Origin: Polytrichum commune
Lineage: Eukaryota; Streptophyta; Polytrichopsida; Polytrichales; Polytrichaceae
Reading direction: 5' to 3'
Length of the DNA stretch: 64,000 nucleotides
Assembly (NCBI GenBank): GCA_950295325.1
Contig: OX485806.1
Location: forward strand, 19,654,001 to 19,718,000
The translations under genes were made by a program, and so were the position numbers. The notes under the pieces are model-generated. The model was given only the letters and a program-made list of their open reading frames with translations. It searched no databases and was not told the origin of the DNA. Positions 1-11,114 of the stretch are shown here, piece after piece. Positions within the stretch are counted from its first letter, which is position 1. The number at the start of each line of letters is the position of its first letter.

Positions 1-305
1 GCATCCCTTGGGAAGCCACACCCATGCCTCCACATTCCACTGGCCAATGGTTAGCACACCCGGAAGATGATGGCTCCATCAAACGGGTCTTCCACCTCAA
101 AAATTCACAAACCTAGGAGGCATCAGTCTACCAGAAGGAGCCCTCATAGCAACTAAGACCCCTGGAGTACACACAGCCACTACCGGAGGGCTGCAGAGAA
201 GTTCGCGTAGTGTGCTGTGGAGGGCCAAAGAGAGATATTATAGAGTATAATCCCACGGAAGAGCTAATGGAAGAACAAACACTCTGGTTATGGGGCAATA
301 CCTAG

Positions 306-998
306 GTGTGTAACCTTGAATGGGATCCGAAGGAGTGGACCTGGAGGAGATTGGGGATTCTGGCCGACACAAACATCCTTAACTACTACACCAAAAGAGG
401 TTACAAGGTTGCCCTTCGACAGGATAACAACAAAATGAGTGTCGATGCAGAGCTTGAGGCAGCGGGCTTCAACAGTAAATCTAGAGCAAAGTTTTTTAAC
501 AGGATTTGGCACCCTCACCTCCCTAGGAAAGTATCTGCCATGCAGTGGCTCATCCTCACGGAGGGACTTCCAGTGGGGGCCTGGAGGGAACGTATTGGTC
601 TCTCCAGCGACTGTCAACTCTGCCCAAATGGTACTAAAGAGACCTTACAACACGCCTTTAGAGACTGTCCCGAGGTCAGTCAAGCGTGGGAGCTATTCAA
701 CAACACTCGCGTAGCAGCAGGTTTGACAACATCTTACCGCACATGGTCGGAAATCAGCCGTGGATTTATGACAGAACCTGATGGCCCTAGCGTGGAGGAG
801 AACCTCCGTTGGGACACAGCTGCTGCATTCTCCATCAATGCTGATACACCATGGGATACACTTCGGGCTCAACTCCTGTGGGCCATCTGGTGCCAACGGG
901 TAGCCCACGCCTTTAGTGAGGAACAATTCCACTTAGGAGTGGCCTTATGGCACGCGTGGCGTAACACCATTTATTGCGCAATGGAGGCATTCAAATAA
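306..998 (+). pseudogene. LINE ORF2 fragment, reverse-transcriptase zinc-binding domain
   Basis: About 230 codons are open. They carry the plant LINE zf-RVT signature: an F-x-R-x-W...P-R-K block, an ILTEGLPVGAWRERIGL helix, then Cys103-x2-Cys106, His116 and Cys121, a metal-binding knuckle, followed by aromatic and Trp-rich helices. In this family the domain sits directly after the reverse transcriptase. The frame stays open upstream of 306 for only a few codons, to a TAG just after 290, and closes with TAA at 996-998. This is therefore a fragment of a degenerate ORF2 and not a host gene. The same frame reopens at 1098, which suggests that the stop at 996 may be a mutation inside a once longer protein. 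Confidence 0.88.
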
Positions 999-1097
999 CT
1001 ATTTCGACATAAGCGCAATGAAGAAAAACGGCATGAACTAATTTCATGCTTTCAGAAAATCTGGACAGCTGGAAATATCATCGGCAAGCAACAAGGA

Positions 1098-2594
1098 ATG
1101 GACATCAAATGGTACCTGACTCCTCACCTTGCCTTCTTGCCAATCGAACTCGGGGCCTGGGTTATTCCACCCATCAACATACACCGGCTGTCTCCTTCAC
1201 CGGACCCGAAGGAGGAATTCGCAGCAAGGGAAGACTTCCCTGATCTGGTCCATGAATTTGTCCAAAACATTGGGAACGCTTGGAGGCCGCCGGTCCAGGA
1301 TCCACGGGAGGACGCACAGCCAACGCCCCCCAATTCCTCCTCCGTTGAGGGGGATCAGCACCACCCAACACCCAATGAAGATGTTGGCCCAACTCACAAT
1401 CCCAATGCTAGTCCCAGGGGGGTGCGGATGGCTACAGCCGACGCCAGCACAAGCAACAGACCCGATGGCGCACGCCCCAAACCCACCAACAGGCCCAAAA
1501 AAAAAGGGAAAATTGCACACACAATTGCAGCAGGAGACGGGCTTACACCAACACCGAGGACTACTCGGAGAGATTCGAAACGTCCAGAGAGCTACCATAC
1601 CACACATTGGACAACAATCCACCAGTGGCAAGGAAAACCACCCATCCGGCCGAATCGCCCCAATCAGCCGCCCAAAGCAACGATGTACATTCGGTCCTCG
1701 CCACGGACACCATGGAGACCTCTCGGTAGCTCCAGCGATTGACAGAGCTCCTCTAACGGACAAGGGAGAGGAGCGACCTGACAACTCCGACATCGAAACA
1801 CTCCTGAACGAAATCCATCTCTGCAGGGATCAGGACACACTCCCTAACCTCCCCTGGGAAGAGGAAACTCCACACGAATCCAGGGAAACAGGACAAGGAA
1901 TTGACGCCTCTCGACCCCCCGACCCAGGGAGGACCCCTCCCAGAAGCAGACCCAAAGCCAAGTGTATGTTTGGGCCGACTAAGAACCTGAATAGGACACG
2001 ACACCAGGACGGCACCACGACGCCCCTTGCTAGTACTTTCACCATCATCACACAGAAGGGACTAGTGCCCACCTGGCAAGCCCACCCACAATCACACCAC
2101 CTCAGGGCGATCGGATCGAGAGTACGGAGCGGGGACACGCGTCCCTTACTGTCCAACAGACACTACCTCGGCCTGATCGCGTCACTCTCACTCTTCCCTC
2201 CCACCCTCGACACTCCCCGTTGAGCAAATATCAAGCATCAGCGGCACAGGAACCGGGGTTGAATCCCTATAGGTTTATTATCCAAAGACTGGGGCTCACA
2301 GAAGCCTCATTCGAAGCCCGAATTGCCCAAGAGGTTGATGACAACTTGACTGAACTCGCGAATGAAAGGCATCGCGCGTTTCGGAGCGCTAAAGAGACGA
2401 CTGTTACACACCCACTGGTTCCCCTCACGAAAGCGGACTGCCTGCGATACTTTCGTGACAACGGACTCCCTCCCCCCACCTCGGGTGCACTCCTGGGGGT
2501 GTACCTTTGGGCTACCAATCGGGATGAAGCCCGCTTCAACTTTGATTTCAATTTTGACACTGACGACATTAGTCTACTTGATGCATATGACTAA
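1098..2594 (+). pseudogene. LINE C-terminal extension, frameshifted
   Basis: Three open stretches can be followed: 1098-1742 (same frame as the zf-RVT domain), a +1 frame from about 1650 to 2223, and a return to the first frame from about 2000 to 2594. The middle frame repeats a short motif, K-x-(R/K)-C-x-F-G-P, at 1675-1698 and 1954-1977, so that is probably the ancestral frame there. The rest is rich in Pro, Thr and polar residues and looks disordered. The last part (2220-2594) is more globular, with charged helices and an acidic end. No known domain was recognised. It most likely belongs to the LINE protein, because it follows the zf-RVT domain on the same strand and shares its base composition. 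Confidence 0.55.
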
Positions 2595-2895
2595 CCGGAG
2601 ACTGGTCCCTCCCCCCTCTCCACTGGCTAGGAAGTCAACCTCCCAACTCTGCCCGCCTAGGGCCCCTACCTCGGAATTGATCCGTTTTGTGTGGTTTGTG
2701 CTCTGACGAAACGTCAGGGCGTTGTCTTGCAGTTTGGTCTTTCTTCCACTCCTCGTGAGCCGCTAAGAGTCTTAGCTCCCCGCCCCTTATGGGCCGCCAG
2801 GCCTGCTGGCCCCCTGCCGTTTTCGGCTCCCCTTCGGGGGCTTTGTAACATTTTCTCAAAGTAAACCTCGGTGAGGTCTTTATGGTAAATATAGT

Positions 2896-3214
2896 TTACT
2901 CTTACTAGGTCAAAATGTAACATGGTTTGGAAGAAAGAGAAATGTCTACTTGATTAAGTTTAAATATCAATGAGTTAATTAATATATAGAATAGAAATAT
3001 AACATATATAAATTTATATATGTTATAATTTAGATAAATTATATGCAGACAAAAATTGTTAGGGCTAGCTTAAGGATATAGGAAAATGATTAAGAATGAG
3101 ATATGGAAAAAGCAGTCCATGGACCAGTTAGGTAGTGAACAATTTGGTTAGGCAACATATTACCTAGTCGGGCAAATGCTCATTGTAAGACTGACAACCT
3201 GATTACATATGTAA
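2896..3214. other. AT-rich spacer, no gene seen
   Basis: Strongly AT-rich sequence with short TATA-like repeats (around 2990-3030). No coding, RNA or transposon signal was recognised. Confidence 0.6.
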
Positions 3215-3659
3215 GGGGCGGTTTACACTATGGACCATGAAGTCGTCCCACGTAAGAGGCCTATTTTGCGTGGGACGACTTCATGGGACGACTTCCATGG
3301 TCCGAGTTACTAAAATATTAGTTTTCATGGTTCATGGGCCCTTCACTAGGTGTAAACCGAATGTGGACCATGAAGAATGACCATGCACCAAAAAGGCTTA
3401 AAACGGCATTTTTCTGACATGGGCCCTTGCTCTTTTTCCCGGACCACCTCTTTTGCTTGTCCCAACGGAAAACCCGTTGGACCATGGCAGTGGATAGAGT
3501 AGGCTTAAAAAATAATATTTTGTGGACCTCAACCTCCGTGGTCACTCTGCCATTTTTTCCTTTGTGTAAACCCAAGTCGTCCCGGGACGACTTCAACGTC
3601 CAATCACATCGCTTAGACGGCCGTGGGACGACTTCATGGTCCATAGTGTAAACCGCCCC
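3215..3659. mobile_element. MITE family A, copy 1 (Tourist/PIF-Harbinger-like)
   Basis: The ends are near-perfect inverted repeats beginning GGGGCGGTTTACACTATGG and continuing into GACCATGAAGTCGTCCCACG. The 445-bp element is flanked on both sides by TAA (3212-3214 and 3660-3662), the 3-bp TWA duplication expected of PIF/Harbinger elements. It encodes no protein. Inside the left end an 18-bp stem (CCATGAAGTCGTCCCACG and its complement) can fold with a short loop. At 3574-3593 there is a perfect 20-bp palindrome. Related copies lie at about 19690-19953, 22832-23334 and 55651-56588. Confidence 0.9.
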
Positions 3660-3788
3660 TAAGTTACATGTTGCCAATGGCCTCCACCTGCCTCAGGGGT
3701 TTTGGGACGATATATAAGAAGAGACCAAAGAATCTTTCTCTCTTTCTCTCTCTACCCTTGTTAAACATAAATATATTATGAGTATGAA

Positions 3789-4168
3789 GTACACTAAATA
3801 TGATATTTAGTGTCATATTGTATTTTATGTTAGTATGGTAACTTTTTGGATGACACTTTTTATGAGTGATTGAACAACTAGTGTCATGAATGATGGACGA
3901 GTTCATCCATTGGCGAAAACCCCACCTTCTCTTGTCAATAACTTGTGATGAAAATATTGTCACCGATGATTGAAATTTGGATGGAAAATCACTTGGTAAA
4001 TGACATTAATTGCAACAGTGTAAATCTACAATCCCCCAAAAAATTACAAGGAATGACAAATAGTGTTGGTTCAACATTTTGTGTTGGTGACACTACACCG
4101 GGGTTTTACAATTAGCATTGAGCAAGACAATTAGAATTGGCGACACTAAATATCATATTTAGCGTAGT
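3789..4168 (+). mobile_element. MITE family B, copy 1
   Basis: The terminal repeats read ACACTAAATATGATATTTAG at the left and its complement, with a few changes, at the right. The termini are themselves near-palindromes. Several copies have TA on both sides of a CACTAAAT...ATTTAGTG core, so either a TA-target (mariner-like) or a CACTA-like (5'-CACTA...TAGTG-3') origin is possible. The family is non-coding and about 380 bp long. It is the most frequent repeat in the window. Confidence 0.75.
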
Positions 4169-4536
4169 TAGAGGACATTAGAAATGAACATGTGACACAT
4201 GCGAAAGGAGGGCCCGGGTTCTTAGGGGTGTGTAGTCAATGATTATCAATATGAAAGTGTACGCGGGTTTCGAAACCGTGTGTGTAGCCAACAACCGGAA
4301 AGCCAAGTGGTTAGGAGGAATGTGAAGGAGGCTCGGGTTAGCAAACCAAGAGAGGAAATCTCATTGGTTTCATCTATGGATTCCGTAAGGAAGTTGCCCC
4401 CCCCCCCCCCCAAGCGGACAATCGGACTCGTTGTATATGTGTTGATGGACGGCCTCGGTAGAGATTGAGAGACCGATAGGATACACACATGACAGGTCTA
4501 AAGAACTAATTATAACAAAAACACCAAGATAACATG
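4169..4536. other. Unassigned spacer with a poly-C run
   Basis: No gene was recognised. It contains a run of about 14-15 C at 4397-4411, one of about ten long G/C homopolymers in the window. Confidence 0.5.
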
Positions 4537-4685
4537 ACATTATTCAGATCCGTACCAATGTTTTGTGGGACTGACAATATTCAATGGAATATTTTTTGAT
4601 GTTCCCGTATTCAATTTGAATGTGCATGAATATTTTGTGGAATATTATGAGTCCCACGGAACACTGTTATGGATCTGAATAATGT
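4537..4685. mobile_element. Foldback MITE family G, copy 1
   Basis: A 149-bp near-palindrome. The left arm begins ACATTATTCAGATCC and runs through TGTGGGACT; the right arm returns AGTCCCAC and GGATCTGAATAATGT. Almost the whole element can pair with itself around a short AT-rich centre. A second copy is at 27166-27299 and a right half at 28909-28972. Confidence 0.8.
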
Positions 4686-4713
4686 TATGAACCCTCTTAT
4701 AACTCTCTACATT

Positions 4714-6198
4714 AACTTAAAGTTTTCCAATCTTACTTTCACAATCTTCTATTCTGTGGTGTCCACTTTCATGTGTCAACCCTTGCTATAGTAGAGTAGA
4801 GGTGTCTATGACCAATCACTTAAGAAATTTTGCTCTAGATCTTGAAAAGTAATGAGGCGGTGTAGGAAGATAGAAATGTTCGATTGATATTGGCATGTTT
4901 TGATACCATTTGGATATCCATAATGAGGATTTCACTTTTTGGATACTTAGTAAAGTATGGGTACTTGTTTGTATGATAGGGCCTCCTTCCAAGAAGTGAG
5001 TTTTGGAAATAGTCCAACTGGCCATGAAATCCATTGGATGCCATGTAGGAATCCATGTAGACTTTACATCCATCTTGCATTCACTTGCTCCCTCCGTCCC
5101 TCAAGTGTAGTGTGAAGCGAACTTGGACCGGCTCCGCCTTTTCCACCAATGAGAGTCCTTGAAGAGCAATGGTCATGGGCTCTCAATCTTGTGTGTGAAG
5201 TGGCCCTAACTTTCGCAATCTTCTATTCTATGCTGTGCGGTTTCATGTGTCAACCCTTGCTATAGTAGAGCAAAGCAGAGGCACCTATAACCGATCACTT
5301 AAGAGATTATGCGCCAGATTTGGAGAAGTATGAGGTGGTGCATGAAGATAGAAATGTTCGATTGATATTGGCATGTTGTGATACCATATGGATATCCATA
5401 ATGAGGATTTCACTTTTTGGATACTTAGTAAAGTATGGGTATTTGTTTGTATGATAGGGCCTACCTCCAAGAAGTGGGTTTTGAAAATAGTCCAAGTGAC
5501 AATGAAACATGATCCATTTGATGCCATGTAGGAATCCATGTAGACTGTACATCCAACTTGCATTCACTTGCTCCCTCGGTCCCTCAAGCGTAGTGTGAAG
5601 CGAACTTGGACTGGCTCCGCCTTTTCCACCGATGAGAGTGCTCGAAGCGCAATGGTCATGGGCTCTCAATCTTGTGTGTGAAGTGGCCCTAACTTAAAGT
5701 TTTCCAATCTTACTTTCGCAATCTTCTATTCTATGTTGTGCGGTTTCATGTGTCAACCCTTGCTATAGTAGAGCAAAGCAGAGGCACCTATAACCGATCA
5801 CTTAAGAGATTATGCGCCATATTTGGAGAAGTATGAGGTGGTGCATGAAGATAGAAATGTTCGATTGATATTGGCATGTTTTGATACCATATGGATATCC
5901 ATAATGAGGATTTCACTTTTTGGATACTTAGTAAAGTATGGGTATTTGTTTGTATGATAGGGCCTACCTCCAAGAAGTGGGTTTTGAAAATAGTCCAAGT
6001 GACAATGAAACATGATCCATTTGATGCCATGTAGGAATCCATGTAGATTGTACATCCAACTTGCATTCACTTGCTCCCTCGGTCCCTCAAGCGTAGTGTG
6101 AAGTAGCGAACTTGGACCGGCTCCGCCTTTTCCACCGATGAGAGTGCTCGAAGCGCAATGGTCACAAGCCCTCATTCTCGTGTGCGAAGTGACACTAA
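4714..6198. repeat. Tandem triplication, units of about 490 bp
   Basis: Three head-to-tail units: 4714-5207, 5208-5690 and 5691-6198. Units 2 and 3 are almost identical and unit 1 is more diverged, so the last duplication is recent. Each unit ends with the right half of a MITE related to the complete element at 54774-55283 (end GTGTGTGAAGTGGCCC). Unit 2 lacks about 20 bp at its start (AACTTAAAGTTTTCCAATC) that units 1 and 3 have. Open frames of 80-138 codons run along the minus strand in all three units, but two frames are open at once and neither resembles a known protein, so I do not call a gene. Confidence 0.88.
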
Positions 6199-6622
6199 GG
6201 GCCCAACATATGATATTCCTTGTCACCGATTCTAATTGTCTTGCTCAACACCCACTTGTAAACCACGATATAGTGACACCGACACTAAATGCTAACTCCA
6301 CATCATCTATCATCCGTTGTACATTATTTTATTTTATTTTTTATGGGGCGGTCATAGATTTACAGTGTTGCAATTACTGTCACTTACGAAGTGGCCTTTC
6401 ATCCGAATTTCAATCATCCATGACAACATTTTCATCACAAGTTGCTAACAAAACAAGGTAGGGTTCCGGCCAATGCACGAACTCATCCATCCATCCATCC
6501 ATCCATCCATCATCCATGACACTATTTGTTCACTTTGTTCATAAGAAGCGTCATCCCAAAAGTTACCATCGCGACATAAAACACCACATTCATGACCCCC
6601 AAATGCCATATTTAGCGTCGCT
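6191..6622 (-). mobile_element. MITE family B, copy 2 (reverse)
   Basis: Sequence complementary to the copy at 3789-4168, with a disturbed left end fused to the last tandem unit. It carries an internal (CATC)n microsatellite at about 6484-6512, grown from a motif that is ATCCATCC-like in the other copies. Confidence 0.7.
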
Positions 6623-7585
6623 CGATCGTGGACCCAACAAAACGGGAAGCATCCAAGCCCCCTTTATTACAACCATAAAATAGTGCACAAAGGATCTCAT
6701 AATTGATTGACTTTGTACCTCAAGTGTAGTCATGCTCTATCCAACACTCGGCATATCCAAAAGCATATCCATTTGGCATCGGAGCACTCACCCCGATTTT
6801 TAGATGACCATAAGCTTATTAAGCTGCCACTTGCTTACACGAGCCACGTGGCAACACACACCACCTTTGCATGATTTTTTTTATAATGTATTTTTTTCTT
6901 CTTCAATTAGTCGAGACGACATATGGCAACCAACTCCCTCCGAGTACGTGTAAGTTATGTGATCCTTCAAAGCATGCTCGTATAAACACTTCTTACCACT
7001 TAAAAGGCCTATCTCGAGTGGCCCCCAAAATTCATGGTCTCAAATCGTTCGGTCTAGCTGTAGGGGATCAATGTTCTCAAGATATGGTAGTTTTTAGTTC
7101 AAATACACCAAATACGGGGTATTGAGATAGCGCCGCTCCAATTTGAAGGGGGGGGGGGGGGGGGGAAACAATGCATTTATTACTAGGGGGCTTGGCTTTT
7201 CATGCAATGTTGCCGCCCTCGTTCTCCCCTTGCTTTGCTTGTGTGTTCCTACTTTGCAAGGCGGTGTTGTGAAGGTGTGACTCACCACCCCGAGTGGGCA
7301 TTATCTAAGTCACTGTGTGCATACATATCACGTGGAAAATTGGGTGGTTTATAATAACATTACTAAGCAACTAGATGATAGTCTCTTTGCAAAGAAAAAA
7401 GGTTGCAGTTTAAAAAGGACTCTGAAATATAGCTGCTTGTCCAAAAAACTACACGTGTGATAGCCTGAGTGCTCCCCGTGAACAAGGGATCTTAGAATTA
7501 AAGAAGAATTGTGGTTGCCTGATACATGGTCCCACAAAATGTAGCCAAGGTGTTAAGTAATGTTATGATGTCCATGGCCTTGACC
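6623..7585. other. No gene seen; poly-G run
   Basis: Unassigned sequence. A run of about 19 G lies at 7147-7165. No coding exon or transposon end was recognised. Confidence 0.5.
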
Positions 7586-7690
7586 CATATCCCATGGGAG
7601 TTCTGAAGGTGAGTCACCTTAAGGTTGGTATAGTACTTGGATGGGTGACCTTTCTTGGCACTTGATTTTTGGTGCACCTTATCATCCATG
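7586..7690 (+). ncRNA. 5S rRNA-like segment (pseudogene or Cassandra-type element)
   Basis: The block at 7632-7649 reads GTACTTGGATGGGTGACC, which matches the internal control region of plant 5S rRNA. Upstream, CCCATGGGAGTTCTGAAG corresponds to the 5S CCCATCAGAACTCCG region at the right spacing, and GGTGCACC downstream resembles the closing stem. The segment between is too diverged for a functional 5S gene. Terminal-repeat retrotransposons in miniature of the Cassandra type carry 5S sequence in their LTRs, and 5S-derived SINEs also exist. I did not find a second LTR or a primer-binding site, so the carrier is unresolved. Confidence 0.6.
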
Positions 7691-9950
7691 ATCCCACAGA
7701 ATCGTAGTGGGTGTATATGGGTGAATCAAGTACTCTCAACAAATTAGTGGGAACTTTAGGGGTTTGCCCTTGGGGAGATGGGTGCTGACATGATTGTGCA
7801 CACTCACTCAAGGTGTTCACCTTCAAAAGGAGGCAATAGTCATTGGGGGCCCTCTAATTCTTGTAATGTTTGTTTTGGGATTCCATGTATACACTTGGAC
7901 CAACTCAAAAATGAAGCAACGCCTTACTTCATGCCGGTGATAAATATTCAGCTAAGTTGTCATAACAAAATCAATGAGCATAATTTGGACTACATGGACA
8001 TATTGCATATAAGCGCAACTCTCATTCATCCAAAATGAAAATCTTAAAAGAATGTCCAATCCACATGTTATTATTTGCAGTTAATTTGACACCCGGTATA
8101 ATCTCAAAGACCCCAAATTAATCCAGTCGATTTCATTTGTGGCCAATTTTTTGTGTTGGATGCAAGAGATGTACACTCATATTCAACAATCTCTTGGCGT
8201 CCACAACATGCTCCCGTTCTCTTTCTGAAAGCACCATTGTAAAGCAATGTACATATTAAGCATAATTTTGCACCCTATAGATGCACCTAACCAAGCACAT
8301 TAGAGTTACTTGTATCTTAAGATGACAGGACAACCATATAGTTTATATATATATATGCCCTCAATCAAGTGTTTTCGAACCAAATTCCAATTTGCATCTT
8401 TGACAATATGACAAACCTACTCTCCCATATGTTGAAATCACCCTAGTATGAATATGCTTTTGGAACAATATTGATCCAAATACAAACTCAGGTATACAAA
8501 GATTATCTCACCATGACAGACCCCACCAAATATCATTCTTTGACTGGTATTACAATTTTGATACCCAGGATGAGATTCGACGATATCATGGCTGATATTG
8601 GTCATTGATACCCAAAAATCTCACTTTGTTGTAAAGTAAATTTTTTTAAATTTTTTAATAAATACAAATCCATACCAACAATGCTACGCTCCGTTGTCGA
8701 AACCAGTGAATGGGGAGATCCGACATTTAATGTAAAACCAGTCGAGTGAAATCGATAAGTTACCGATTTAATTTCAATATTTTAGGCCGTATAACCAAAG
8801 GAAAAATTAAGTGTATAGGAAATCAACCGCTTCTATAAAGTTGATGATGGTTTTTCATCTCTTCCCATTCAAGGGTGGGCGGATATTTGCTGCCCCACAC
8901 CATCTCCCACCGGTTCTTAGCTTGGTCGCCCGAGGGTATCTCCGGTTAAAACTGGTTCTCCCACACCTTACCTTGAATCCTCCATTTGTCTTTTTCTATC
9001 TTTAAGGGTTTACATGTACGGTGCCGCAGCAAGACTGCACCAAAGCTATCATCGCCATCCCTTTGTCAAGTATTGTTTTAATGTTTTGCAAGGTTTATTT
9101 CATGTTTAAGGGTGTATATTTCATATTTTTGAGTGCTTATTTGATGTTTTTGGTTGTTAAATTTCATGTATTATTGAGGGTGTTTCATGTTTTCATACTC
9201 AAATAATTACAATTTCTTTCCAAATATGATTTGAAATGATCTTTTACCATACGTAGTAATCCAAGTTGAATTAGTGTGCAGATTTCCTTAAATTTAGCAT
9301 GTGAACCGAGTTCTTCTTTTATTTGTCAGTTTTGTAACCGATTGCTCGTAGAAACTTAGGGAAAGTGACCGAGAAGCCAAGAAAACGTTAGGTTCTTCAC
9401 CGAATTAAGTTAATAAGCTTAAGCATCAACCAGATGAGCATAGACAACCATCAAATGATATGTGGAAAGAGGGGTAAAAATCTGAGTCTACCCATAAACT
9501 CCCCCCGTTCACTGATGGGAACGGCTGCCACATGGAAACCCGCCCTTGTAGATAATAAAATGTTGCTCTTGCCCAATGAAATGAAATCGATTCTAGAGTC
9601 CGGGAAGCCAAAAGGCCAATGGCATCCATGTGTGGTCCCCGTACACTGGCACTGGGATCCGTGCCTTGATGAAACTGTGAATGACCGAAACATGTACCAA
9701 GTAAACTGCTGACAATTGTAGTTGCTACGTTGTTTGGACACTTGGCAACAAACGTTCAAGCCATGGCACTTGTCGACACGATTTCCCTTCCCACTAAATT
9801 CCAATTCAATGGGCATTGTTTTGTTTGCTTTCCATGTTCTCCAACTTATAACGATTATCATAGATTTACATAAATCAACAAGAATTTGAATCGCATTAGC
9901 AAATCTACGATGAAGCATCATAAAAATCATATCGAAGATATGAGCTCTCC
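7691..9950. other. No gene recognised
   Basis: Mostly AT-rich, with a short TA repeat near 8345 and poly-T near 8641. Several short open frames are not supported by any recognisable motif. Around 9870-9950 the sequence matches 25770-25810, a dispersed repeat that acts as host for the next MITE. Confidence 0.5.
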
Positions 9951-9953
9951 TTA

Positions 9954-10484
9954 TGGGGCATTCCCACCTGACATTAGTTAGAAGTAGTTTTAGTCTAAAA
10001 GCGGTTTTAGTTATATAGGGTTCACACATACGGCTCTTTTTAGTGCCGAGCCTAGGTGGCAAATGATGTGGCATGGCTTAAAAGTGGAGGTTTTAAGCCT
10101 CAACCACCGACCCTCCCATCGGTACCTAGACATGAGGCAAGAATATAGGAACTTTAAAAGTGTCGCCTCCCACCCTTGTGATTGGTTGCTTTTTAGTCTT
10201 AGCTATGAGGGCACGAGGAGCTTCATTAACAAAAACCGATGGTAAGATAGGTGAGTAGTAAGGCATTTGGGGATGGGACAAAAACTACCCAACATTCATT
10301 GCTTGGTAGATAAAACCATGAACATGTGTGAAAGCTACTTAACTTAAACCTACTTGAAAATCTCCGGAGCAAGTTCTTGTAGGTGCATTGGGATAGTCGG
10401 ATGCCTCCGCTATAACCAAGGGAGCTTTACCCGGTTTTTAAGAAATACTTTGGGTCTTAACTAAAGTCAGGTGGGAATGCCCCA
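9954..10484. mobile_element. MITE family K (Tourist-like), filled site
   Basis: The ends are inverted repeats starting TGGGGCATTCCCACCTGAC, about 25 bp long with few changes. TTA lies on both sides (9951-9953 and 10485-10487). The 531-bp element is non-coding. The sequence on its two sides joins up at 25770-25838 with a single TTA and no element, which gives an empty-site control. A right-end fragment of the same family is at about 54737-54770. Confidence 0.88.
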
Positions 10485-10539
10485 TTAGTTAGTTACAGTT
10501 ATTAGAAAGTGCATGTTCGTCGGTTGTTAACTAGATACA

Positions 10540-11110
10540 TGCTTTTTTCCAAGCGTGTTCACTGTTGAGTGTGGAGTAGTTAGCAAGATTCGAAGATATA
10601 GTCCAATCTCTTTTATACATGTGTTTTTATCTGTTCATCTTCACCTAGCCACGCACCAACCAAATATAGGCGTCCGATTAAGAGAATCGACCAAATAACA
10701 TTCGCATATGTTTATGTAATGAGTAGGCAAGGTAGACGTGTGTTGTCTGGATATTGTTTCTCCCTTTACTTCCACTTCTCGTAGGATTTGAAACCGACAA
10801 TTAATGCGAGATAAATACCCATATCCAAATTGAGCGTGTAGCCATTGGCCCATATTTTTTATACAACTCATATGAATATCGTACTCATTATCAAAAGTGA
10901 ATACTATCATGCTCATTACATGGTCGTATAGGTCCCCCAGTAGTGTTGGCTACTTAGCCTAAAATAGTGAACATATATTGAGCATGTCGTCCAATCTCTA
11001 TTAAGCACGTGTCCTTTTGATGTCCGTTATGTGATTAGCCTAACCACACACAACTCAAACACATTTGTCCGAATCATCCGGCTATGTTTCAGTTAGGCAC
11101 ATCTACCTCA
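10540..11110. repeat. Dispersed repeat family E (two partial copies)
   Basis: The family carries recognisable blocks: TAGGATATGAAACACGCAAT, then GCGAGATGATTAGCAAATCC, then a block with CAGTCCAATCTCTTTTAAAC, then a block with CACACACCACTCAAATA. Here the blocks are partly repeated. Other copies lie at 13690-14060, 15791-15954, 16600-16860, 22626-22672 with 23547-23870, 29395-29605, 30837-30960, 31630-31745, 47400-47560 and 60660-61010. No terminal repeats or coding sequence were found, so the class is unknown. Confidence 0.7.
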
Positions 11111-11114
11111 TATT

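Larger units (their letters stand above)
1..2895 (+). mobile_element. 3' part of a decayed LINE (non-LTR) retrotransposon
   Basis: The interval is clearly more GC-rich than the AT-rich DNA after it and reads as one retroelement 3' end on the + strand. Positions 1-300 look like the far end of a reverse transcriptase interrupted by stops. Positions 306-998 encode a reverse-transcriptase zinc-binding (zf-RVT) domain. Positions 1098-2594 hold proline- and threonine-rich coding remnants in two shifting frames. About 2600-2895 resembles a LINE 3' UTR, with a GC-rich hairpin-prone stretch before an AT-rich end. The 5' part lies outside the window. I see no clean poly-A tail or target-site duplication, so the right edge near 2895 is approximate. 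Confidence 0.85.

Noticed and set aside
1197-1793. 198-codon minus-strand frame
   Set aside because: It is antisense to the LINE coding remnants; GC-rich sequence keeps several frames open. No protein motif.
5088-5100. CTCCCTCCGTCCC, resembling a Stowaway MITE end
   Set aside because: It lies inside the tandem unit, is changed in the other units, has no inverted partner and no TA flanks.
5285-6226. Minus-strand frames of 92-138 codons repeated in the tandem units
   Set aside because: Two overlapping frames are open in the same units, part of the sequence is a non-coding MITE, and no protein family is recognisable. Similarity between units is explained by DNA duplication.
6484-6512. Possible CRISPR-like regular repeat
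   Set aside because: It is a 4-base microsatellite in a plant MITE; there are no spacers.
9451-10074. 207-codon minus-strand frame
   Set aside because: It crosses the left end of MITE family K and has no recognisable domain; composition is unlike that of the real exons.
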